From positions 1 to 37,062 of the forward strand of contig JALGVA010000037.1 in NCBI GenBank assembly GCA_029820295.1: a stretch of DNA of 37,062 nt, read 5' to 3'. The notes below the pieces were generated by a model that saw nothing but the letters and a program-made list of their open reading frames with translations, did not search any database and was not told the origin of the DNA. Below are positions 1 to 8,709 of this stretch, one piece after another. Source of the DNA: Candidatus Zipacnadia bacterium. Its GTDB lineage: Bacteria; Armatimonadota; Zipacnadia; Zipacnadales; UBA5352. Within the stretch, counting starts at the first letter, position 1. The number at the start of each line of letters is the position of its first letter. The position numbers and the translations under genes were made by a program.

Positions 1-856
1 CTGCCTGCACATCCCCGCCATCGCCCACGAGGCGGGCGTGGAGATGGAGCTGGAGTGGCTCGACCGCATCAGCCAACAGACGCCGCAGATCTGCAAGCTG
101 CGCCCTGCGGGCGACTATATGATGGAGGACTTCCACAACGCCGGCGGCGTGCTGGGCGCGATGAACGTGCTCGGAGACCTCGTCGAGGACAACCCGACGG
201 TCTCCGGCCGGCCGATGGTCGAGCTGGCCGCCGGGGCCGAAGTCTGGGACGACGACGTCATCCGGCCGCGGAGCAACGTCTACCGCGATACCGGCGGCAT
301 CGCCGTGCTGCGCGGCAACCTGTGCCCGGATGGCGCGGTGGTCAAGCAGTCGGCGGTGTCCGACAAGATGCGCCACTTCCGCGGCACCGCCCTGTGCTTC
401 GACTCCGAGGAGGCGGCCATGGAGGCCATCCTGGCCGACCGCATCCCGGACGGCTCGTGGGTGATCGTGCGCTACGAGGGGCCGCGCGGCGGCCCGGGGA
501 TGCGCGAGATGCTCTCCCCCACCTCGGCGCTGACCGGCATGGGCAAGGAGGAGTCGGTGGCGCTGCTCACGGACGGCCGCTTCTCGGGCGGCACCCGCGG
601 CCCGGCGATCGGGCACTGCAGCCCCGAGGCGGCCGTCGGCGGCACCATCGCGCTCATCGAGGACGGCGACCAGATCGAACTCGATCTCGACGCGCGCACC
701 CTGAACCTGCTGGTGGACGAGGCCGAGATCGCCCGTCGGCGCGAGCGCTGGGGGGCGCCCGAGCCGAAGATCACGAAGGGCTGGCTGGCGCGCTACGCGA
801 AGCTGGTGACCAGCGCCAACACCGGCGCGGTGATGAGCACGGAGTGTGAGGACTGA
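1..856 (+). CDS. ilvD: Dihydroxy-acid dehydratase, C-terminal part (5' end outside window)
   Basis: Dehydrates 2,3-dihydroxy-isovalerate and 2,3-dihydroxy-3-methylvalerate to the 2-keto acids that precede valine and isoleucine; a cytoplasmic Fe-S enzyme. The reading frame is open from base 2, and the first codons already read [15 protein letters not shown], a conserved IlvD stretch, so the true start lies upstream. About 284 residues are visible of a family length near 560. Conserved C-terminal blocks are [19 protein letters not shown] and [20 protein letters not shown]. The Fe-S cysteines belong to the missing half and cannot be checked. It heads a branched-chain amino acid gene group that continues with ilvB, ilvN and ilvC. 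Identification is firm; only completeness is unknown. Confidence 0.97.
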   Translation, partial: CLHIPAIAHEAGVEMELEWLDRISQQTPQICKLRPAGDYMMEDFHNAGGVLGAMNVLGDLVEDNPTVSGRPMVELAAGAEVWDDDVIRPRSNVYRDTGGIAVLRGNLCPDGAVVKQSAVSDKMRHFRGTALCFDSEEAAMEAILADRIPDGSWVIVRYEGPRGGPGMREMLSPTSALTGMGKEESVALLTDGRFSGGTRGPAIGHCSPEAAVGGTIALIEDGDQIELDLDARTLNLLVDEAEIARRRERWGAPEPKITKGWLARYAKLVTSANTGAVMSTECED

Positions 857-902
857 AGAAGGGGTCGCGCGTCGGCCCCGACCGGGAAGGGAGCTGGGCA
901 GC

Positions 903-1406
903 ATGGCTTCCACTCTGGACGTCGCCGATAACGTGATTGTAGCGTGGCAGTGGCTTTCCGAGGAGATCAGCATCTCCCGAGTGTACTTGTTCGGAGCCGT
1001 GGCGCTGTTGGCTGTCGCGTGGCTCAGCAGCGCTGGTAGACAGCACATTGTCAGCGTCTTCGCTGGAAGCCTGATCACTTGGTGGGTGTCTCGCGCCTAC
1101 TACGGAAGGGCTGCCGAGGATCTTGAGGCCACTGCTCGGGATCTTGACGGCGAGATCAAGCGGGTGCTGCGCCGGGCGGATCTGATGATGGTTGCCACAT
1201 TCGACGAGAAGACCAAGGGCGAGTTCAGACAGGGACTGGTCAGCGCACCGGGCTACTTCCGCGTCGGCTACATGGGGCAAGGAGGCACGCTGATGTCAGT
1301 GACCGCCTACGCCGCGCCAGTTCCGGACGACGAGTACAGCCGTTACGGCTCGCGAGATGACGTAGGAGAGGGGAGATATCCGTGCGACACCGAACGGCCG
1401 CAATAG
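903..1406 (+). CDS. Hypothetical small membrane protein with two transmembrane segments
   Basis: I do not recognise a family. From the ATG at 903 (preceded by an AGGGAG-like site about 11 nt upstream) it encodes 167 residues. An in-frame GTG at 846 would add 19 residues but overlaps the end of ilvD. Two hydrophobic stretches lie at about residues 26-44 and 47-66, followed by a charged, probably helical, cytoplasmic or periplasmic tail (EDLEATARDLDGEIKRVLRR). The 3' end overlaps the start of the downstream lipoprotein gene by 25 bases, so the two are probably co-translated. Base composition is clearly less GC-rich than the ilv genes on either side, suggesting recent acquisition. That the frame is coding is likely; function unknown. 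Confidence 0.6.
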   Translation: MASTLDVADNVIVAWQWLSEEISISRVYLFGAVALLAVAWLSSAGRQHIVSVFAGSLITWWVSRAYYGRAAEDLEATARDLDGEIKRVLRRADLMMVATFDEKTKGEFRQGLVSAPGYFRVGYMGQGGTLMSVTAYAAPVPDDEYSRYGSRDDVGEGRYPCDTERPQ

Positions 1407-2197
1407 CGCTTCCCGCGCTGCTCCTGACGCTTGCCGCGGGGTGCGTCACGGATGAGACGAGGCACACCATCAGCCTCGACCCGGAACCTGTCGGGCAGCA
1501 CGAACTGGAAGCGCCCACAGAGGAGCAGCCCACGCCTGCGCTGGGCTCGGATTCGGCCTCTGATGGACGCGCGGGCGAGCGGCGCGCTGCAGAAGGGGCA
1601 AGCCCTGTGCCCTACCAGGTGATGGAGGGGGAACGAGGAGACAAGGACCTGAGCCATGGTGAGTACCACTCGGCCAATGTGGACGTGGCTCCGGCAAGGC
1701 GGTATTCGCGTGACATCATTGTCCCTCGTAACGCAACCGATGACGAGATCGCTGCAACACTCCACCGTGCTCTGGCGGATTTCCAGGTGGAGCATCCGGA
1801 CGCTGACGCCCTGACTGTAAGCGTCTCCTTCGAGGGGTCGACGGGCGTGAGGTACGCCAGCATCTACTGGGCGGCAGACGGCGGACTCGCGTTTGGTCAA
1901 GAGAGCGGCTCGATTGACTGGAATGACAATCGGCCTCCTGAGTTGGAGGAAGGCGAACGGTTTGGCCTGTCGCTGCAGGAGCGGAGGGAAGTGTTCCGCC
2001 AACTCGTCGCTGCAGAGGACAGGGCGATGGACGAGGCGATGGCGGAATGCCCGAACGACTTTGATCGACTGGCCGAACTGCAGCGGACTCTCATGAGCGA
2101 CTATAAGCGGCAAGTGCGAGAGGACTACGGCATTACAGAGGACCAACAGGACCAGATAGAGCTAGAGGGCGCAGAGCAACACTGGCCGATGGACTGA
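1382..2197 (+). CDS. Hypothetical lipoprotein
   Basis: A 271-residue protein starting at GTG 1382, with a GGAGAGGGGAG ribosome-binding region just upstream. The N-terminus is a textbook lipoprotein signal: basic MRHR, a hydrophobic run, then LAAGC with the acylated cysteine at residue 21. The mature part is polar and acidic, starting with a Pro/Glu-rich linker (about 30-60), then a mixed region with DDEIAATLHRALADFQVEHP, and a Glu/Gln-rich helical C-terminus (about 180-271). No catalytic motif is evident and I know no family for it. It overlaps the preceding membrane-protein gene and shares its lower GC (roughly 60% in stretches counted by eye). The pair interrupts the ilvD-ilvB order and may work together at the membrane. 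Confidence 0.65.
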   Translation: MRHRTAAIALPALLLTLAAGCVTDETRHTISLDPEPVGQHELEAPTEEQPTPALGSDSASDGRAGERRAAEGASPVPYQVMEGERGDKDLSHGEYHSANVDVAPARRYSRDIIVPRNATDDEIAATLHRALADFQVEHPDADALTVSVSFEGSTGVRYASIYWAADGGLAFGQESGSIDWNDNRPPELEEGERFGLSLQERREVFRQLVAAEDRAMDEAMAECPNDFDRLAELQRTLMSDYKRQVREDYGITEDQQDQIELEGAEQHWPMD

Positions 2198-2215
2198 CCG
2201 CAACGCCGTGCGTCA

Positions 2216-2248
2216 GTAGCGCGCGAGCGTTCGGGGCCTGCTCGCTAC
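2216..2248 (+). terminator. Stem-loop after lipoprotein gene (possible terminator)
   Basis: Two paired blocks, GTAGC/GCTAC (2216-2220 with 2244-2248) and GAGC/GCTC (2225-2228 with 2240-2243), enclose an 11-nt loop about 20 nt after the lipoprotein stop. There is a 4-nt bulge and no T-tract, so termination activity is uncertain. Confidence 0.3.
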
Positions 2249-2295
2249 AGCGGGGCCTGCATTGTCGCGGTGGGACGATAGCAGCGCCAACACCC

Positions 2296-2355
2296 ATGAA
2301 GAGCGTGATACACCTGATCCTGTCATCTGTCGACAGGGGCGGAGGCCGGTGTTGA
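2296..2355 (+). CDS. Putative ilvB leader peptide (19 residues)
   Basis: A short frame from ATG 2296 to TGA 2353 reads MKSVIHLILSSVDRGGGRC. Six of the first twelve residues are Val, Ile or Leu, the end products of the operon it precedes. Its last codons and stop fall inside a GC-rich hairpin (2336-2370). This is the arrangement expected of a translation-coupled attenuator for a branched-chain amino acid operon, as in known ilv leaders. Against it: no convincing Shine-Dalgarno site precedes the ATG, and I could not find a promoter or a T-tract terminator. Treat it as a candidate. Confidence 0.35.
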   Translation: MKSVIHLILSSVDRGGGRC

Positions 2356-2370
2356 GCCGGCGGCCGCCCC
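2336..2370 (+). promoter_or_regulatory. GC-rich hairpin in the ilvB leader (candidate attenuator)
   Basis: GGGGCGG at 2336-2342 pairs with CCGCCCC at 2364-2370, and CCGG at 2346-2349 with CCGG at 2357-2360, with a 7-nt loop and a 3x3 internal mismatch. It lies about 60 nt before the ilvB start and contains the stop codon of the putative leader peptide. A 10-bp palindrome, CTGTCGACAG, at 2327-2336 abuts it. No U-tract follows, so any attenuation would need an alternative mechanism. Confidence 0.4.
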
Positions 2371-2431
2371 ACCCAAGCGTCACCCATCCGCGAGCATGCA
2401 ATACGCTCGAGTGACCAGCAAAGGAGTGCAG

Positions 2432-4144
2432 ATGATGAGTCAAGAGATGATCCCCGGCGCGCAGGCGCTCCTGCGCGTGTTCGAAGAGGAGAACGTGGAC
2501 GTGTTCTTCGGCTACCCCGGAGGATCCGTCATCCCCATCTACGACGCGCTCTACGATGCCGAGAACGTGCGTGGCGTGCTGCCCCGCCACGAGCAGGGCG
2601 CGGCCCATGCCGCCGACGGCTACGCACGCGTGACGGGCAGGGTCGGCGTGTGCATGGCCACTTCCGGCCCGGGGGCGTGCAACCTGGTCACCGGGCTGGC
2701 CACGGCCTACATGGACTCGATCCCGATCGTGGCGATCACCGGCCAGGTCAAGACCAACCTGGTGGGCACCGACAGCTTCCAGGAGGCCGATGTGACCGGG
2801 ATCACCATCCCGATCACCAAGCACAACTACCTGATCAAGGACCCGCACGAGATCGAACGCTTCCCGGACATCCTGCGCGAGGCGTTCTACCTCGCGCGCT
2901 CGGGCCGCCCCGGCCCGGTGCTGGTGGACATCCCCTTCGATGTCAGCGCCGGCCCGGTGCCGTGGGTGGAGCGCAACATCGAGGCGCTCGACGGCTTCGA
3001 GGAGCTGGCCGTGCCCGACGATGCCGACATCGACCGCGCGGCCGACATGATCGAGGCCGCGCAGCGTCCGGTGCTGCTCATCGGCGGCGGCGTGGTACAC
3101 GCGGGCGCCAGCGACGAGATCCGCGCGTTGGCCGAGAAATGCAGTCTGTGCGTGGTGCACACGCTCATGGCCAAGGGCTGCTTCCCGGAGACCCACCCAC
3201 AGTCGATGGGCATGCCCGGCATGCACGGCATGGCCTACGGCAGCTACGCCATCCAGCACGCCGACCTGCTCATCGTCATCGGCGCGCGCTTCGACGACCG
3301 CATCACCGGCGACCTGAGCCGCTTCGCGCCCGATGCGAAGGTCATCCACATCGACATCGATGCCGCCGAGATCGACAAGGTGCGCGAGGCCCAGGTGGGC
3401 ATCGCCGCCGACGCTAGGATCGCCACGCGCGAGCTGACCCAGGCGGTCAGCGCCCGTGACGCCGGCGAGTGGGAGGCGCATCTGCAGCAGTTCAAGGCCG
3501 ACCACCCGTTGTGCTTCGCGGACGAGGACGAGCTGATGGCGCCTCAGCTTGTGGTGAGCAAGCTCTACGAGATCACCGAGGGCAGGGCCATCGTCACCAC
3601 TGAGGTGGGCCAGAACCAGATGTGGGCGGCGCACTACTACCCGCTCCTGGAACCGCGCAGGTGGTGCACGTCCGGCGGCCTGGGCACCATGGGCTACGGC
3701 CATCCGGCGGCGATCGGCGCGCAGGTGGGGCGGCCCGGCGAGCTGGTCGTGGACATCGCCGGCGACGGCTCCATCCAGATGTGCATCCAGGAGCTGGCCA
3801 CCGGCGTCATCGAGAAGCTGCCCATCAAGATCATCATCCTCAACAACTCCTACCTGGGGATGGTGCGCCAGTGGCAGGACGTGTTCTACTCCAAGCGCTA
3901 CTCCGGCGTGGACCTGACCGGCAACCCGGACTTCGTGCGCCTGGCCGAGGCCTACGGCGCGGTGGGCCTGCGCTGCGCCGAGCGCGAGCAGGTGGTCGCG
4001 ACGCTGGAACAGGCGCTGGCGGTCGATGACCGCCCGGTGGTGGTGGACTTCGCGGTCTCCAAGGAGGAGAACGTGTTCCCGTTCATCCCGGCCGGCAAGT
4101 CCTACGAAGACATCATGCACTGCCCGCTGCGGCAGACGCAGTGA
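2432..4144 (+). CDS. ilvB: Acetolactate synthase large (catalytic) subunit
   Basis: Condenses pyruvate with a second pyruvate or 2-ketobutyrate using thiamine diphosphate, the first committed step of valine, leucine and isoleucine synthesis. From ATG 2432 it has 570 residues, the usual length. AAGGAG at 2421-2426 fixes the start at 2432 or 2435; an ATG at 2396 has no such site. Visible features are FGYPGGSVIPIYDAL (N-terminal ThDP-binding fold), catalytic Glu54 in RHEQGAAHAADGYAR, the central FAD/TPP domain with VLLIGGG, and the ThDP/Mg motif from GDG at residues 444-446 to LNNSYLGMV. ilvN follows after 33 nt, so large and small subunits are co-transcribed. The upstream region may hold a leader peptide and hairpin. 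Confidence 0.98.
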   Translation: MMSQEMIPGAQALLRVFEEENVDVFFGYPGGSVIPIYDALYDAENVRGVLPRHEQGAAHAADGYARVTGRVGVCMATSGPGACNLVTGLATAYMDSIPIVAITGQVKTNLVGTDSFQEADVTGITIPITKHNYLIKDPHEIERFPDILREAFYLARSGRPGPVLVDIPFDVSAGPVPWVERNIEALDGFEELAVPDDADIDRAADMIEAAQRPVLLIGGGVVHAGASDEIRALAEKCSLCVVHTLMAKGCFPETHPQSMGMPGMHGMAYGSYAIQHADLLIVIGARFDDRITGDLSRFAPDAKVIHIDIDAAEIDKVREAQVGIAADARIATRELTQAVSARDAGEWEAHLQQFKADHPLCFADEDELMAPQLVVSKLYEITEGRAIVTTEVGQNQMWAAHYYPLLEPRRWCTSGGLGTMGYGHPAAIGAQVGRPGELVVDIAGDGSIQMCIQELATGVIEKLPIKIIILNNSYLGMVRQWQDVFYSKRYSGVDLTGNPDFVRLAEAYGAVGLRCAEREQVVATLEQALAVDDRPVVVDFAVSKEENVFPFIPAGKSYEDIMHCPLRQTQ

Positions 4145-4177
4145 CCCGGCGACCGGCATAGCCGAGGAGGTCCAGCC

Positions 4178-4666
4178 ATGGAGACGCAACGCACTCTGTC
4201 CGTGCTCGTGAAGAACCGACCGCGCGTGCTGGCCCGGGTCGCGGGGCTGTTCGCGCGCCGCGGCTTCAATATCGACAGCCTGGCGGTGAGCACCACCGAG
4301 GACGAAGCCATCTCACGCATGACCATTGCCACCACCGCCGATCCGCCGACGCTCAAGCAGATCGCCAAGCAGGTGCAGAAGCTGCACGACGTGGTGCGCG
4401 TCATCGACCACACCGAGCAGAAGGTGGTCGAGCGCGAGCTGTGTCTGGTGAAGGTGCGCGTCGAGCGCACCCAGCGACCCGAGCTGATCTCGCTGTGCGA
4501 CGTGTTCCGCGGCGACATCGTGGACATCGGCAACGGCGGTGTGATTGTGCAGATCATCGGCGATTCCGACAAGATCGACGCCTTCGTGGATCTGATGGGC
4601 GAGTACGAGATCGTGGAGATGGTGCGGTCGGGCAAGATCGTGCTCGACCGCGGCGCGCAGGGCTGA
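4178..4666 (+). CDS. ilvN: Acetolactate synthase small (regulatory) subunit
   Basis: Regulatory partner of IlvB; it activates the catalytic subunit and confers feedback inhibition, usually by valine. Length is 162 residues, typical of the family (IlvN/IlvH). The N-terminal ACT domain is clear (about residues 4-78: TLSVLVKNRPRVLARVAGLF, then GFNIDSLAV), followed by the conserved C-terminal dimerisation domain (ELCLVKVRVE, ISLCDVFRGDIVDIG). A GAGGAGG-like ribosome site precedes the ATG. It is co-oriented with ilvB and probably translated from the same message. No gene follows for 371 nt, so the ilvBN unit may end in the hairpin-rich gap downstream. Confidence 0.97.
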   Translation: METQRTLSVLVKNRPRVLARVAGLFARRGFNIDSLAVSTTEDEAISRMTIATTADPPTLKQIAKQVQKLHDVVRVIDHTEQKVVERELCLVKVRVERTQRPELISLCDVFRGDIVDIGNGGVIVQIIGDSDKIDAFVDLMGEYEIVEMVRSGKIVLDRGAQG

Positions 4667-5037
4667 GACCTACGGCCGGACGTACGGCCGCGAATCGGCA
4701 GGCGACGAAGCCGTCCGGAGGGGCCGCTCCTCGCTGCGGATGGCAACGAGGAGTGCGAGGGCGTGCAGCGCCTTCGCGGTGAACGGCCGGGCCGGCATGG
4801 AAGCTGCGCCTGTCGCCCGCGATTGCAGGCGACAGGCGCAGCGCTCGCGCGCCGATCCCGCCCAGGGCGGGCCCGACGGCTCGCGGCGGTGCCTCCGTAC
4901 GGCACACGACACCGCGGCCGACGCTACGTACGGCAGGCGACACGACAGCGCACTGCACCCGCCGGGGAACGTCCCGTCCCCGGCGCCTGTCAGAACTGCT
5001 GACGGCATGGCGACAACCGCACCCGGAGGTGGCGGAT
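4667..5037 (+). other. 371-nt intergenic region rich in hairpins and short repeats
   Basis: No convincing gene lies here. The stretch contains three inverted repeats (4727-4753, 4803-4842, 4962-4983) and recurring short words: CGTACGGC at 4681, 4896 and 4927, and GCAGGCGAC at 4698, 4825 and 4933. The 4803-4842 stem is a perfect 15-bp pair and is listed separately. The region may combine the ilvBN terminator with a structured leader, a small RNA, or a decayed repeat element. The SD for the next gene, GGAGGT, is at 5025-5030. Confidence 0.5.
4803..4842 (+). terminator. Perfect 15-bp inverted repeat downstream of ilvN
   Basis: GCTGCGCCTGTCGCC at 4803-4817 is exactly complementary to 4828-4842, with a 10-nt loop. 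It is the strongest stem in the gap after ilvN. There is no T-tract, so it may be a terminator of the GC-rich kind, an RNA-stabilising 3' structure, or part of a dispersed palindromic repeat; only one copy is seen in this window. Confidence 0.5.
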
Positions 5038-5670
5038 ATGCGCACACGATGGATCGTGCTCGGGCTGCTGGCGCTCATGGTGGCGCCGGCGGGAGCCGAT
5101 GGCGACATGCAGGGCGCCGAGTTCACCGACGTGGACCTCAGCGGGGCGCGCTTCGTGCGCTGCAACCTGCAGCGGGCATACGTCGAGCGCTGCTCCCTGT
5201 CCGAGCTGCAGATGACCCAGATCACCGAGGCCACGAAGCTCACGCTCAGCCACTGCCGCTTCGGCCAGAGCCAGTGGCGCTACGTGGTGGTCGACGACCC
5301 GAAGCTCGAGTACTCGCGCATCGAGGGCCTGCAAGGCTATGACGTCGAGTTCGACGAGTGGCAGGTCGAGCAGTCGGACATCACCGACATCTCTCTGCGC
5401 TACTGCGACCTGCGCGAGATCGAGCTGGAGAACTGCTCGCTGCGCGATTTCGACGCCGAGTACTGCGACATCCCCAGCGGGCGCTGGCGCAACGTGGACA
5501 TGGGCTACGGCAACTTCGAGGGCTGCGACTTCTCCGACAGCCGCTTCTACCGCGGCAGCTTCGAGGACACGACCTTCTCGAACGTGGACCTTACCGACGC
5601 GGTCTTCGAGAACTGCGACATCCGCGGCCTGGTCATCAACGGCGTGCGCATCGACGAGCTGATCGACTGA
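5038..5670 (+). CDS. Secreted pentapeptide-repeat-like protein
   Basis: A 210-residue protein starting at ATG 5038, set by GGAGGT 7 nt upstream; a GTG at 5029 lies inside that site and is unlikely. A signal peptide is clear (MRTRWIVLGLLALMVAPAGA, cleavage near residue 20). The rest is built of degenerate five-residue units of the A(D/N)LXX type, e.g. AEFTDVDLSGARFVRCNLQR and FEGCDFSDSRFY, predicting a right-handed quadrilateral beta-helix. It has no catalytic motif; such proteins usually act as binding or structural solenoids. Several Cys recur at equivalent positions (RCNLQ, RCSLS, NCSLR, NCDIR), suggesting a cysteine ladder. The next gene, a large LamG protein, follows after 9 nt, so the two probably form an operon. 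Confidence 0.8.
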   Translation: MRTRWIVLGLLALMVAPAGADGDMQGAEFTDVDLSGARFVRCNLQRAYVERCSLSELQMTQITEATKLTLSHCRFGQSQWRYVVVDDPKLEYSRIEGLQGYDVEFDEWQVEQSDITDISLRYCDLREIELENCSLRDFDAEYCDIPSGRWRNVDMGYGNFEGCDFSDSRFYRGSFEDTTFSNVDLTDAVFENCDIRGLVINGVRIDELID

Positions 5671-5679
5671 GGAGTCACC

Positions 5680-8600
5680 ATGCGGATCGCACTCTTCCTG
5701 AGCCTCGCCCTGGCGTGTGCGGTCTGCGTGTGCGCCCAATCGGCGGCGCCCGTCGGCAGGACGCTCTACGCCTCCTTCGACGGGACGCTCGATGCCGACG
5801 AAGCGGCGGGCAGCCCGGTCGCCCAACCCGAGGGCAACCCGGAGTTCGCCGAGGGCCGCCTCGGCCGGGGCCTGGTGGTGGGCGATCTGGACGGCTCGAC
5901 CGGCGTGCGCTTCGCCACCGCGCGCAACTTCAGCTTCGAGCGCGGCACGGTATGCATGTGGGTGCGGCCGCTCAACTGGCGCGGCGATGACGACAGACAC
6001 CACCTGTTCTTCAACCTGCAGGCCGAGGGCGACACCGGCCTGTTCAGCTTCTACAAGTACGCGACCACCGTCTGGGGCCTGACCTTCCTGATCGATCCCG
6101 GCGGCGCGCCGCGCGGGAAGACCTACCTCTACCGGCCGATCACCGACTGGGAGCCCGGCCGGTGGCACCACATCGCCGCATCATGGTGCCGCAACGAGAC
6201 CGCCGCGATCTACATCGACGGGCGGGAGGTCGGGCGCCTCCGCGGCTCGGCGCTGATCGACCGGCCACCCGCCGAGACCATGCGCATCGGCGGCGACTGG
6301 CAGTCCGACGGTGGGCGCACGGTCATCGACGAGGTCATGATCTTCGACCGGCGCCTCGACCCGACCGAGATCGCCCGGCTGGCAGGCGTGCAGCTCGAGG
6401 AGCCGGGCCCGAGGGACGCCCGCGACCTGCCCAACGTACTGCTCATCCACGCCGTGCTGGGCCAGCAGATCGTGGTGCGCGTCCTACCCACGGCGCTCGG
6501 CGAGCCGGCGGACGGGGCCCGCGTCGCGCTGCGGCCGGTCCGCGCCGACGCGACCGTTCGCCAGGAGACCGTCAGCCTGCGGCCGGGCGCGATCAACACG
6601 GTGAGCGTGGATATCGCACGGCTCGCGCACGGCGAGTACGAGGCGCGGCTGGAGCTGCTGCGCGGCGGCGAGGTCATCGGCACCGAGGCGCTGAGCTTCT
6701 CCAAGGAGACCGATGACACATGGGCGGATGCCGCGCAACTGGGCCGTCATGACTACGTGCTGCCGCCCTTCGAGCCGCTGCAGGTCGATGGTGCTACGCT
6801 GACCTGCGCGCGGCGCCGCTACCGGCTGGGCGGTGACGGCCTGCTCGCAAGCGCCATCGCCGCCGGCGAAGAGCTGCTGGCCGCGCCGGTGCGGCTGGTG
6901 GCGACCGGAGACGCGGGCGAGATCGCCCTCACCCGGGGCGATGCGCCTGCATCGACGCAGGAGAACGAGACCACCGCTCACGCGAGCGGGTCGGCGTCCG
7001 GTGGGAGACTGTCGGTCTCGTCGGAGGTCACAGCGCGCTACGACGGCACGCTGTGGACGCGCCTGGAGATCACGCCCGAGCAGGCGCTGAGCCTGCACAG
7101 CCTGCGCATCGAGGTGCCGCTGCGCCCCGAGCACGCGGACTACTTCCAGTGGGCGGCGCTCAAACGCGTGACCGGCGAACGCGGCTGGTACGGGGCGCTG
7201 CCGGAGGGCGAGGGGCAGGTCTGGGCGGAGGAGTTCCTGCCGCTGGTCTGGCTGGGCAGCGACGCCCGCGGCCTGGGCTGGTACGCCGAGAGCGACGAGC
7301 ACTGGGACCTCGGCGACGGGGCGCTGACCATCGAACGCCGTCCGGACGCGACCGTCCTGTGCATGAACATCATCCGCGAGCCGCGCGAGGTCACGGAGTC
7401 CTTTGCGGTCGAGTTCGGCCTGCAGGCGACGCCGGTGCGCGACCTCGCGCCCGACTGGCGCGCGTGCCGGTGGTTGCCTTCGAGCGAGATCACGCGCTTC
7501 TTCCTGCATCTGACCGAGAACCCGTATCCGCGCGCGGACCTCGAGGGTGTCGAGCCGCACGGGAAGATCGCCTATCTCTACACCCACCACCGCTACTTCA
7601 CTAACACGCTGCCCCGAGACCCGCGCGAGTTCCGCGAGATGTTCGAGCGCGTGAAGCAGTACGGGCTGCTGGGCACGCCCTATACGGAGGCGCGCTTCCT
7701 GCCCGAGGATCACGGCGACGTGCTGCTGCAGGGCTCCGAGATGCTCATGGAGCCGTGCGTGCGCGCCTCCGGCTACGGGGAGCACTGCGCGATCGGCGTC
7801 TGCCAGAACGGGCCCTTTGCTGACTGGCTGGTCTGGTACATCCACCACATGATCGAGGAGTACGGCGCGAACGGGGTCTACCTCGACGAAATGGTGCCGT
7901 CAGTCTGCACCAACGCCGAACATGGCTGCGGCTACGTGGCCGCCGACGGCACGCGTCGGCCGACCTACCCGGTGCGCTCCTATCTCGAGACCTACCGGCG
8001 CATCCGCGAGATCTTCGTCGACACCGGCGAACCGTTCTGGATCAGCTACCATCTGTCGGGCGCGCGGCTGTCGCCGCTCCCGACCTTCGCCGACGACCTG
8101 CTCATGGCCGAGGACCTGTACTACGACGTGCGCGACAACCCGGACTACACGCAGATCATGACCGTCGACCGCTGGATCGCCGGCTACTATCCCGACTCGT
8201 GGGGCATCCCGTCGGTGATCCTGCCGCAGTTCAAGATGAACGCGCAGTGGATGAAGGACCCGGACCTGGCCGAGCGCTTCATGGCGTCGGTGGTGCCGCA
8301 TGACCTCATGGTCTGGCCCTCATTCGCAGACGCCGAGACGATCATGGCCATGCGCACGCCGCTGACGGAGTTCGGCATCGGCGAGCCGGACACACGCTTC
8401 ATCGGCCACTGGCAGCCGGATACCGGCGTCGCCTGCGCCGATGGGCGCGCGAAGGTCAGTGCCTACATCCGGCCCGGGCGGCTGATGCTGTGCGTGGCGA
8501 ACTGGTCGGAGGACGACATCGCGGGCCTGGCGATCGACCTCGATCCGGCGAAGCTGGGGCTTGCGCCGCCGTTCAGCGCCCGCGACGCCCGCACCAGCGA

Positions 8601-8682
8601 GCCGTTGGAGATGGCCGGGACGCAGGTGCTCGCCCCGGCGCCGGCGAAGCGGCTGAGGCTGATTGAGGTCACAGGCGGGTAG
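5680..8682 (+). CDS. Large secreted LamG + glycosidase-like TIM barrel protein
   Basis: A 1000-residue exported protein (signal peptide about 1-19; GAGGAGT ribosome site before the ATG). Residues about 27-240 form a LamG/concanavalin-type jelly roll: [34 protein letters not shown] and the closing [21 protein letters not shown] linker beta domain (about 250-345) follows, then a beta-sandwich plus barrel region with [22 protein letters not shown] and NGVYLDEM (Asp736-Glu737, possible catalytic or substrate-binding acids), ending in a small beta domain. This order resembles DUF6067 (GH123-like) proteins of Planctomycetota, Armatimonadota and Lentisphaerota; that assignment is from memory of the family pattern. 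The likely role is binding and possibly hydrolysing an extracellular glycan. It is out of place between ilvN and ilvC. Confidence 0.75.
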   Translation: MRIALFLSLALACAVCVCAQSAAPVGRTLYASFDGTLDADEAAGSPVAQPEGNPEFAEGRLGRGLVVGDLDGSTGVRFATARNFSFERGTVCMWVRPLNWRGDDDRHHLFFNLQAEGDTGLFSFYKYATTVWGLTFLIDPGGAPRGKTYLYRPITDWEPGRWHHIAASWCRNETAAIYIDGREVGRLRGSALIDRPPAETMRIGGDWQSDGGRTVIDEVMIFDRRLDPTEIARLAGVQLEEPGPRDARDLPNVLLIHAVLGQQIVVRVLPTALGEPADGARVALRPVRADATVRQETVSLRPGAINTVSVDIARLAHGEYEARLELLRGGEVIGTEALSFSKETDDTWADAAQLGRHDYVLPPFEPLQVDGATLTCARRRYRLGGDGLLASAIAAGEELLAAPVRLVATGDAGEIALTRGDAPASTQENETTAHASGSASGGRLSVSSEVTARYDGTLWTRLEITPEQALSLHSLRIEVPLRPEHADYFQWAALKRVTGERGWYGALPEGEGQVWAEEFLPLVWLGSDARGLGWYAESDEHWDLGDGALTIERRPDATVLCMNIIREPREVTESFAVEFGLQATPVRDLAPDWRACRWLPSSEITRFFLHLTENPYPRADLEGVEPHGKIAYLYTHHRYFTNTLPRDPREFREMFERVKQYGLLGTPYTEARFLPEDHGDVLLQGSEMLMEPCVRASGYGEHCAIGVCQNGPFADWLVWYIHHMIEEYGANGVYLDEMVPSVCTNAEHGCGYVAADGTRRPTYPVRSYLETYRRIREIFVDTGEPFWISYHLSGARLSPLPTFADDLLMAEDLYYDVRDNPDYTQIMTVDRWIAGYYPDSWGIPSVILPQFKMNAQWMKDPDLAERFMASVVPHDLMVWPSFADAETIMAMRTPLTEFGIGEPDTRFIGHWQPDTGVACADGRAKVSAYIRPGRLMLCVANWSEDDIAGLAIDLDPAKLGLAPPFSARDARTSEPLEMAGTQVLAPAPAKRLRLIEVTGG

Positions 8683-8709
8683 CATCGGGGCGGCTGGGCG
8701 CGAGGGAAC

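Noticed and set aside
2198-2431. T-box or other known riboswitch upstream of ilvB
   Set aside because: I saw no T-box-like conserved sequence (such as the TGGNACC bulge region) or other riboswitch core; only the leader-peptide/hairpin candidate remains.
2213-4189. 658-codon open frame on the - strand opposite ilvB
   Set aside because: A shadow of the GC-rich ilvB coding strand; no motifs, low-complexity His/Val/Gly/Arg content.
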